Of a DNA stretch of 9,656 bases, positions 1 through 4,859 are shown piece after piece. The first letter of the stretch is position 1. Each line of letters opens with the position of its first letter. Below the pieces are notes generated by a model that saw only the letters and a list, made by a program, of their open reading frames with translations, had not been told where the DNA came from and made no database searches. Position numbers and translations under genes: made by a program. This DNA is from an uncultured Acidimicrobium sp. (GTDB taxonomy: Bacteria > Actinomycetota > Acidimicrobiia > Acidimicrobiales > Ilumatobacteraceae), in contig CAITUB010000061.1 in NCBI GenBank assembly GCA_903895515.1, positions 1-9,656 of the forward strand, written 5' to 3'.

Positions 1-329
1 AGCATGAAACGGTTTCCAGACAACACTTGCAGCGTTGCAGCCATTTTTGCGGTGAGTGCCGGGTTGCGGTATCCCTGACCAAGCACGTGATGACAGAGCA
101 GCACATTTGGGAACTTTGCAGCAAGCCACGTGAGTGTTGTCCAGGCTTCCATGAATGGATCGGTAGGCGAGTCGAACCCGTAGAAGTGATCCGCGATCCA
201 AAGCGAATCGAAGTGTTGCAGCGCTGTTGGAAGGATGTGCTGTTCTTGAAACATCACGATGGGCTCGAAGTCGCTCCACTTGTTGCCAATAACGGGCGAC
301 AACCACCCAAACTTCACCGATTCGCTCAT
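1..329 (-). CDS. Luciferase-like monooxygenase, N-terminal part (cut by left window edge)
   Basis: Reading the minus strand from the ATG at 329 gives 109 residues with no stop before the window edge, so the C-terminal part is missing. The protein begins MSESVKFGWLSPVIG, contains FDSLWIADHFYG (about residues 40-51), then DPFMEAWTTLTWLA (57-70) and LGQGYRNPALTAKMAATLQVLSGNRF (about 83-108, described here by its core). This order of a 'D-S-L-W-x-A-D-H' strand, an E-A-W-T helix and a 'R-N-P-x-x-x-A-K-x-A-x-T-L-x-x-L-S-x-N-R' helix is the classic start of the bacterial luciferase-like (LLM) TIM-barrel family. In actinobacteria these enzymes usually use F420H2 or FMNH2 to oxidise or reduce a small substrate. 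The substrate cannot be told from this fragment. An in-frame TAG at 339-341 limits the start to ATG 329 or TTG 335; ATG 329 is preferred. No Shine-Dalgarno sequence precedes it, but a TAGTGT -10-like box ends 6 nt upstream, which suggests leaderless expression. Confidence 0.88.
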   Translation of the reverse strand, partial: MSESVKFGWLSPVIGNKWSDFEPIVMFQEQHILPTALQHFDSLWIADHFYGFDSPTDPFMEAWTTLTWLAAKFPNVLLCHHVLGQGYRNPALTAKMAATLQVLSGNRFM

Positions 330-366
330 GGGCAAACACTAATTCGCGGTCAAGTAGATTTCGCTA
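330..366. promoter_or_regulatory. Divergent promoter region with two start-proximal -10 boxes
   Basis: This 37-bp gap separates two divergently transcribed genes. On the plus strand TAGATT (355-360) lies exactly 6 nt before the GTG at 367. On the minus strand TAGTGT (plus-strand 336-341) lies exactly 6 nt before the ATG at 329. Both fit the actinobacterial TANNNT -10 pattern, and at this distance transcription would start at or next to the start codon. Neither gene has a recognisable Shine-Dalgarno sequence, which agrees with leaderless mRNAs. No convincing -35 box is seen at 16-18 bp from either box; a TTGACC on the minus strand is only 6 bp from its -10 box and cannot serve it. The boxes are seen; the leaderless reading is inference. 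Confidence 0.55.
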
Positions 367-906
367 GTGGCAAATATTGACGATGTTGGAAGACCAGAAC
401 CAGATCCTGCAGTAAATGAGGTTGAAACCCTGCGAGGTTTTCTGAATTACCAGCGTGCGACGTTGAAATGGAAATGTGCAGGGCTAGAGCGTTCCCAAAT
501 GAATGTTGCGGTTGCGAAGTCAACCATCACACTTGGTGGGCTGCTGAAGCACATGACCTTTGTGGAAAACGAGTGGTTCTGGCGCTGGGTAGGCGACAAC
601 GATCGTTTGGAACCATGGCTATCTGCAGATTTTGCCGTCGAGCCTGATTGGGAATTTACTTCTGCAGCTAACGAACCTGTCGAAACGTTGACGAGTAATT
701 GGCTCGCATCATGTGAGCTTTCAGAGTCGGTTCTCGATGTGTGTTTGGAAGTTGGCGGATTGGATCAACTCGCAAAGCGCAAGTGGCCAAGCGGTGAATC
801 TCCCAGTTTGCGTTGGATCCTGGTGCACATGATTGAAGAGTACGCGCGACACAACGGCCATGCAGACTTCATTCGCGAATCAATTGACGGCGAAACCGGG
901 GAGTAA
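367..906 (+). CDS. DinB/DUF664 family protein (mycothiol-transferase-like)
   Basis: A 179-residue protein, usual for the family. Residues 19-40 (E-V-E-T-L-R-G-F-L-N-Y-Q-R-A-T-L-K-W-K-C-A-G-L), the LLKHMTFVENEWF segment (59-71) and the RWILVHMIEEYARHNGHAD segment (149-167) are hallmarks of DUF664, a branch of the DinB/YfiT four-helix-bundle fold. Family members bind a divalent metal through three side chains; here H62, and E158 and H162 in an E-x3-H arrangement, are the likely ligands (inference). Actinobacterial relatives are thought to use mycothiol as a thiol cofactor in detoxification; the substrate is unknown. The start is GTG 367: an in-frame TAG at 355-357 leaves no room upstream, and residues 10-20 already match the family's usual N-terminus. 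No membrane segment or signal peptide, so cytosolic. It is convergent with the copper-protein operon and shows no functional link to it. Confidence 0.87.
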   Translation: MANIDDVGRPEPDPAVNEVETLRGFLNYQRATLKWKCAGLERSQMNVAVAKSTITLGGLLKHMTFVENEWFWRWVGDNDRLEPWLSADFAVEPDWEFTSAANEPVETLTSNWLASCELSESVLDVCLEVGGLDQLAKRKWPSGESPSLRWILVHMIEEYARHNGHADFIRESIDGETGE

Positions 907-909
907 GAA

Positions 910-937
910 GATGTGGTGGGAGTGACCCCACCACATC
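910..937. terminator. Hairpin between convergent genes, probable bidirectional terminator
   Basis: The arms GATGTGGTGGG (910-920) and CCCACCACATC (927-937) are perfect 11-bp inverted repeats around a 6-nt loop. The hairpin starts 4 nt after the TAA of the DinB gene and ends 5 nt before the stop codon of the convergent operon, so it fills the 36-bp gap. On the plus strand it is followed by ATTAACTATTTCT, which is T-containing but not a clean U-tract; on the minus strand it is followed by CTTCTTACT. It probably ends transcription from both sides, with imperfect U-tracts as is common in actinobacteria. Confidence 0.75.
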
Positions 938-942
938 ATTAA

Positions 943-3330
943 CTATTTCTGGAAGATTCCGCTGGTAGAGATAATTACTTTCGGGGTGATTGCACGCGGT
1001 GTGAGTTGTTGATCAACCTTCAGCGCTTTGTTGGTGTCAACCTTGACCTCGATGTTTTCTGTGTACATCTCGAGTACCTTGCCGGTGCTTGAAAGTGCAT
1101 ACACCGAAAGCGTGTACGTGCCAACTGACAAGTTGCGAGTATTCCACGTGCTGAGCTTCAGCGGAGCAGATGCCTTTACGGATCCTTGTCGGAATACTCG
1201 ACCATTCTTTGTCGCGATCACGAACTTGTAGCGACTAATTGGGTTTACCGAGTAGCGAGGAACTTCCGCGCTGAACGACATTCCAGTCTTTGTCAACTCA
1301 ATCTTCACTTCGGTGATAATCCTGGCCACAGCAGATCCACGACTTGGCAGAGCAATCGGTGGGGCAGCTGCAATGGTCGTTGAAGACTTCGCAACTGTTG
1401 ATTTTGTCTCTGGCTCAGGTTCTGGTTCTCCGCCACCGCCTCCGCCTCCGCCACCACCAGGATTTGTCGTGACAGGAATATAGATAGTGGTGGTTGGTGA
1501 GATGGTTGTTGTCGGTGCAATTGTGGTCACTGGTGAGATGGTGGTCTCAGGAGCAATCGTGGTTGTCGATGTGGTGGTCGTGGTTCCCGGAGTCGGAGGA
1601 GGACCAGGAACATCGGGCACACAATTAATAGGTGCGGCTGCGGTTGTCCACACATTGAGGAATGTCAATGCGCCGCCAAAGCCGGAATCGGTTCCGTGGT
1701 TCATTGCACGGCCCTGATCCATGAGCGAGTACTGCTGGCCCATCGTTGCGCATTCTGAAATGGCAAGTGAGATGTCAGCAGTTTCGCCAGGCCCAACAAG
1801 TGGTGCAACAAATCTTTGAGCATTGGTGTAGAGCGAAGCATTACGTGCTAACAGGGTTTGCTGCATTCCGAGGAGTCCCATGGTTTTGTCAGACACTCCC
1901 GCATTTACAGAGCGAATAAGAACGTTGTCTGTTGGACGCACGTTGATGAGGTCGGTGTCTGGGTATGCCTTACCGTTGATCAGGTGGTACACCTGTCGAG
2001 CAGAGCCATCAGGATTGCGAGCTTGGCCGAAATAGCCCATGTCGAATACTGCAGGGTTTGCCGCAAATTCGGCGTCAATGTCGGTTGTAGCGACAACTGC
2101 TTCATCTGCGTAGGTGACGGCTGGGTCATAGGCGCACATTCCAGTTGTGCAATCTGCTGGAACAACAATGAGTACGCCTACAAGACCCATGGCAATTTGG
2201 CGAGGCGCCGAAGCATTGGTTCCCGGTTCGTAAATCATGGTGCCCAATTTGTCGGCTGTCACCGTGTAGGAAGTACCGCTACCAGCAACAGAAGATGTGG
2301 CGAGGCTCGGAAAAGACAATGACGTGCTTGTTGGCAGGCCTTCTGAGAAGCTGACATGAATAACTGTTCCAAGTTTCACCTTGATGGTTGAAGCTGCTGA
2401 ACCGGCAAGGCCAACATATGGTGTGTTCACTCCATAGCCATAAAAAGGTACATCTACTGATCCCCCAACAGCGGTGACATCTTTAATCTTCACTACGCCG
2501 GTACCGGCATGCAGATTGATGGTGCAGTCAAGCGTTGGGCATGTAAGTGGAATCGTCGGAAATTCAGGTGCGCGATAGATGGTCAGTGTGTAGGTGTTTG
2601 AAACCGTTGTGTCTGGGGAAACGACAGTGATGACAGCATTTGTCGCGCCAACTTTGAGTTCTATCGAGCTAGAAGCCGTCGCAGAAGTAAGCGGAGTAGC
2701 GGTTCCACCGTCAACCGCGATGGTCATGGACGCATCTGGTTGAGAAGTGGCAGCAGAAATCGTCGTTGCTGAAGTGGTGTTGTCAACTGCGGCCGTATAG
2801 GCGACTGTTGCAGGAAGGAACACAGGACTAAGCGAACCAATTGCTGAACCAGAAATCGAACTTAACGTTGCATCGGTTGGGTCAACGGCCGCTATTCCGA
2901 TGGAACCGCCTCGATCTACAACAACTGAATAAGTTGCAGTGGTCACGCCGTCTTGGTTAGTGACGAGAATGTCAATGGTGTTCGATCCTGCAGCGATGTC
3001 AAATGTTGCGCTTCCAGAACCAGCTGATGCCGCGGTGTACGTGCCACCGGCAATGCGGAACTGAATTGAAGACGCAGGCAACGTTGCTGTTGCACTTACG
3101 GTTGTAGATGTTGTCTCAACTGCCGTTGCTGACGCGTACGAAGTTGTGCCAGCTGCGAAGGTTGGTGCGATCGCACCCGTTGATACTGAAATTGCAGACA
3201 ATGTCGTCTCCGTGGCTGCACTAACGACAGTTGTACCAGTCGTAAGTACAGCAAAAGCTGCTATTGCGGCAACGAAGAATTTTGCGATGTGTTTCATGGT
3301 TCGATTCGTTTCGTTTGTTGAAGTAGTCAT
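943..3330 (-). CDS. Exported surface protein: two cadherin-like domains, ligand-free multicopper-oxidase-like domains, Thr/Pro stalk
   Basis: Numbered from ATG 3330 the protein has 795 residues. Order: signal peptide (core AKFFVAAIAAFAVL, about 16-29; cleavage probably after VVSA, 35-38); two cadherin-like beta-sandwich domains (about 42-140 and 152-253, each with the 'L-S-x-I/L ... Y-x-A-x-V ... Y-S/T-V/L-x-V/I' layout); two cupredoxin-like domains of the multicopper-oxidase type (about 262-395 and 405-560); a Thr/Pro stalk (583-622), ten Gly (625-634), EPEPEPE; and a beta-rich C-terminal domain (about 670-768). The cupredoxin part aligns with the two upstream genes at the shared inter-domain motif NGKAYPDT (452-459), but copper positions are gone: S-L-S-F-P replaces H-T-L-H-W-H, and IYEPG replaces MYHCH, leaving only the A-M-G. 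It cannot be a copper oxidase by itself. No LPXTG signal or C-terminal membrane helix is seen. The start overlaps the upstream stop as TAATG; ATG 3297 (signal-peptide start MKHIAKFF) is an alternative, and GTG 3339 is less likely. Confidence 0.82.
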   Translation of the reverse strand: MTTSTNETNRTMKHIAKFFVAAIAAFAVLTTGTTVVSAATETTLSAISVSTGAIAPTFAAGTTSYASATAVETTSTTVSATATLPASSIQFRIAGGTYTAASAGSGSATFDIAAGSNTIDILVTNQDGVTTATYSVVVDRGGSIGIAAVDPTDATLSSISGSAIGSLSPVFLPATVAYTAAVDNTTSATTISAATSQPDASMTIAVDGGTATPLTSATASSSIELKVGATNAVITVVSPDTTVSNTYTLTIYRAPEFPTIPLTCPTLDCTINLHAGTGVVKIKDVTAVGGSVDVPFYGYGVNTPYVGLAGSAASTIKVKLGTVIHVSFSEGLPTSTSLSFPSLATSSVAGSGTSYTVTADKLGTMIYEPGTNASAPRQIAMGLVGVLIVVPADCTTGMCAYDPAVTYADEAVVATTDIDAEFAANPAVFDMGYFGQARNPDGSARQVYHLINGKAYPDTDLINVRPTDNVLIRSVNAGVSDKTMGLLGMQQTLLARNASLYTNAQRFVAPLVGPGETADISLAISECATMGQQYSLMDQGRAMNHGTDSGFGGALTFLNVWTTAAAPINCVPDVPGPPPTPGTTTTTSTTTIAPETTISPVTTIAPTTTISPTTTIYIPVTTNPGGGGGGGGGGEPEPEPETKSTVAKSSTTIAAAPPIALPSRGSAVARIITEVKIELTKTGMSFSAEVPRYSVNPISRYKFVIATKNGRVFRQGSVKASAPLKLSTWNTRNLSVGTYTLSVYALSSTGKVLEMYTENIEVKVDTNKALKVDQQLTPRAITPKVIISTSGIFQK
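1429..1458 (-). repeat. Ten-glycine linker tract
   Basis: Ten consecutive GGN codons (residues 625-634 of the same protein) directly follow the Thr/Pro stalk and precede an EPEPEPE stretch. The codons are mixed rather than a pure triplet run. This is a flexible hinge between the stalk and the C-terminal beta domain. Confidence 0.85.
1465..1584 (-). repeat. 18-bp coding repeat encoding a TTIxPx stalk
   Basis: Within the 943-3330 gene, residues 583-622 are a run of Thr followed by six-residue units of the form T-T-I-A/S-P-x (TTIAPE, TTISPV, TTIAPT, TTISPT, then a TTIYIPV variant). At DNA level this is a degenerate 18-bp repeat in about four to five copies. Such Thr/Pro tracts act as stiff, extended spacers that hold domains away from the cell surface and are often glycosylated in actinobacteria (family knowledge; glycosylation here is not shown). 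Confidence 0.8.
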
Positions 3331-4847
3331 TAGTTGCACTTCAAGTTCATTCGGGTTTGTAAAGCAGCAGGAGGCTCAACTTTGATGAGCGTCATCATTC
3401 CGCCGAACGTGATGCCGTAGTTGGTTACCTGTGTGAGGTCGTGGTTGTGAGCTACGTGGTAGTACTCGCCGCACTGGCTCTTGGTAAGAACGCCAGGGTT
3501 GAGTAGTCCTTCGGAACCTAGATATGGCGAACCACTCCAATAGCTTCCTTGGTTCAGGTTTGGACCATTTGGTTGTGCGACAGGAACTCGGAAGCCGTTG
3601 ACATCGTCGTAGCTTTCTTCGTTGGTCCAACGGAATGTTGCGTCAACACTGCCGCCAGGGTTGATCAGAATGTTGAATTTCTCTTCGGTGTTGTCATTAA
3701 CTACTCCGGCAGTAGAGCCCTTCATCAATGCTCCATCTTGTGCAATGACGTGCTCGTGGTTCGAGTGTGGGTGGAAGTCGTAGGCAGCGTTGCCAACGTT
3801 GATGTAACGAAGCAAGGCATCCAAAGCGTTCACATGAACATCCCAAGGCTGCACGTGTGCCATCGCGCCGTATGGCTGCCAAGGCATCCATGGGGCGTTG
3901 TTCGGTGCAAGAGTGTCGGGCATAGAACGACCGTTGATCATGAAGTAGTGAGCTTCGTAACCAATTGGATATGAGTTCCAATTCAGACTTGCGAGATCGC
4001 CTGCAGTAAATGCCTGCTCCATAAATGTGTGAATAGCTGGATCAATTTCTGAAAGGATCAAAATGTTTTCGCCGTCAACTGCACCGTCATAAATTGCTAG
4101 CGGGTCGCACTTTGCTGGGTTGTTAATGCTTGGGTATGCGCACTTTGCATTTGACGCAAGAGTTGCGGCTTCGCCTGCAGACATTCCTGCGTCTGCATTG
4201 GTGAGTTGCGAGGCTGTCCCGTCGTAATACGGAATATTCAGAACATCATCTGCTGTAACGGAAATTCCCGCTGGTCGAACAACGATTGCTCCGAATAAGC
4301 CCATTTGAACTTGTAACTGTGGGTCCGTGCCGCTCTGGTAAACGTAGGTTCCCGCGTTGTTGGCTTTGAATCGGTAGGTGATTGAACTACCCGGAGCAGC
4401 TTGCGGAACAAGTGAAATCATTGCACCTGTTGCGTCGAATACCGGGCCAACTGCTCCAGAACTGATTCCGTCGTTGTAGGTCACATTGGTGAAACCTGGC
4501 AATTGAATCGAAGTTGCAACAGGCAATTGATTCGTCAACGTGATGTCAATGACTTCACCCGTGTTTGCACACAAGATTGGTCCAGGAAGTTGGAACCCAT
4601 TGCCCATTACGCCATAGCTCCAGTCGTAGATGGAGTTTCCGTCTGGTTCGCTGGTGTAGCCATCGGTTGCAACCAAGTTGAATGTGCGATAGCCACCGAC
4701 GATGGTTCCATTGGTACAGAGCATTCCTTCGCTCTCTGCAGCAAATGCAGCATTGGTCTTTGGGGAAATGGGGACAAGTGTGGCCAAGGCAATGCAGAAC
4801 AATGCCAATACCAACACCATTGGTGAACGCTTTGAGGTGAGTTTCAT
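3330..4847 (-). CDS. Multicopper-oxidase-like protein, copper half-site in the second cupredoxin domain only
   Basis: A 505-residue protein with a Sec signal peptide (hydrophobic core MVLVLALFCIALATLV, 10-25; cleavage probably near AAFAA, 33-37). It has two cupredoxin domains of the multicopper-oxidase family, about 45-192 and 255-492, joined through YFMINGRSMPDTL (301-313). In the first domain the copper motifs are replaced: S-I-Q-L-P-G (113-118) stands for H-T-x-H-W-H-G, and YVYQSG (168-173) for YMYHCH. The second domain keeps HPHSNHEH (359-366), resembling the H-P-x-H-L-H-G-H motif, and HVAHNH (464-469) followed by FGGMM; Asn replaces the type 1 Cys. It therefore looks able to give two His-x-His pairs (H364/H366, H467/H469) but no type 1 copper. 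The start ATG 4847 is set by an AAGGA sequence 7 nt upstream and by the signal peptide; a longer reading from 4910 would overlap the upstream gene by 53 bp and bury the signal peptide. Its stop overlaps the next gene's ATG (TAATG). Confidence 0.85.
   Translation of the reverse strand: MKLTSKRSPMVLVLALFCIALATLVPISPKTNAAFAAESEGMLCTNGTIVGGYRTFNLVATDGYTSEPDGNSIYDWSYGVMGNGFQLPGPILCANTGEVIDITLTNQLPVATSIQLPGFTNVTYNDGISSGAVGPVFDATGAMISLVPQAAPGSSITYRFKANNAGTYVYQSGTDPQLQVQMGLFGAIVVRPAGISVTADDVLNIPYYDGTASQLTNADAGMSAGEAATLASNAKCAYPSINNPAKCDPLAIYDGAVDGENILILSEIDPAIHTFMEQAFTAGDLASLNWNSYPIGYEAHYFMINGRSMPDTLAPNNAPWMPWQPYGAMAHVQPWDVHVNALDALLRYINVGNAAYDFHPHSNHEHVIAQDGALMKGSTAGVVNDNTEEKFNILINPGGSVDATFRWTNEESYDDVNGFRVPVAQPNGPNLNQGSYWSGSPYLGSEGLLNPGVLTKSQCGEYYHVAHNHDLTQVTNYGITFGGMMTLIKVEPPAALQTRMNLKCN
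3441..3458 (-). other. HVAHNH copper-ligand motif, type 1 Cys replaced by Asn
   Basis: Codes for residues 464-469 of the 505-residue protein. In position (YYH... then a G-M-M strand end) it corresponds to the Y-x-Y-H-C-H ... G-M-Q-G segment of the upstream paralogue. H467 and H469 would match the two type 3 histidines of H-C-H, while N468 stands where the type 1 cysteine would be. Alignment is by eye. Confidence 0.6.
3750..3773 (-). other. HPHSNHEH copper-ligand motif
   Basis: Codes for residues 359-366 of the 505-residue protein. Histidines at relative positions 0, 5 and 7 match the spacing in the H-P-x-H-L-H-G-H motif of the C-terminal domain of multicopper oxidases; H364 and H366 are the candidate type 2/type 3 ligands. 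An extra His (H361) lies at position 2. Confidence 0.65.
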
Positions 4848-4854
4848 GTTGTGG

Positions 4855-4859
4855 TCCTT
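4855..4859 (-). promoter_or_regulatory. Shine-Dalgarno sequence that fixes the start at 4847
   Basis: AAGGA on the minus strand, 7 nt before ATG 4847. It overlaps the TAA stop of the upstream gene (TAAGGA), so ribosomes ending on the upstream gene would be well placed to reinitiate 10 bp further on. Confidence 0.8.

Noticed and set aside
27..380. Plus-strand open frame of 117 codons
   Set aside because: It lies opposite the luciferase-like monooxygenase gene, whose minus-strand translation is a clear family match; the plus-strand product has no recognisable features and runs into the DinB gene start.
1858..2322. Plus-strand open frame of 154 codons
   Set aside because: Antisense to the cupredoxin part of the 943-3330 gene; Cys/Val-rich composition typical of the reverse of a coding frame and no family resemblance.
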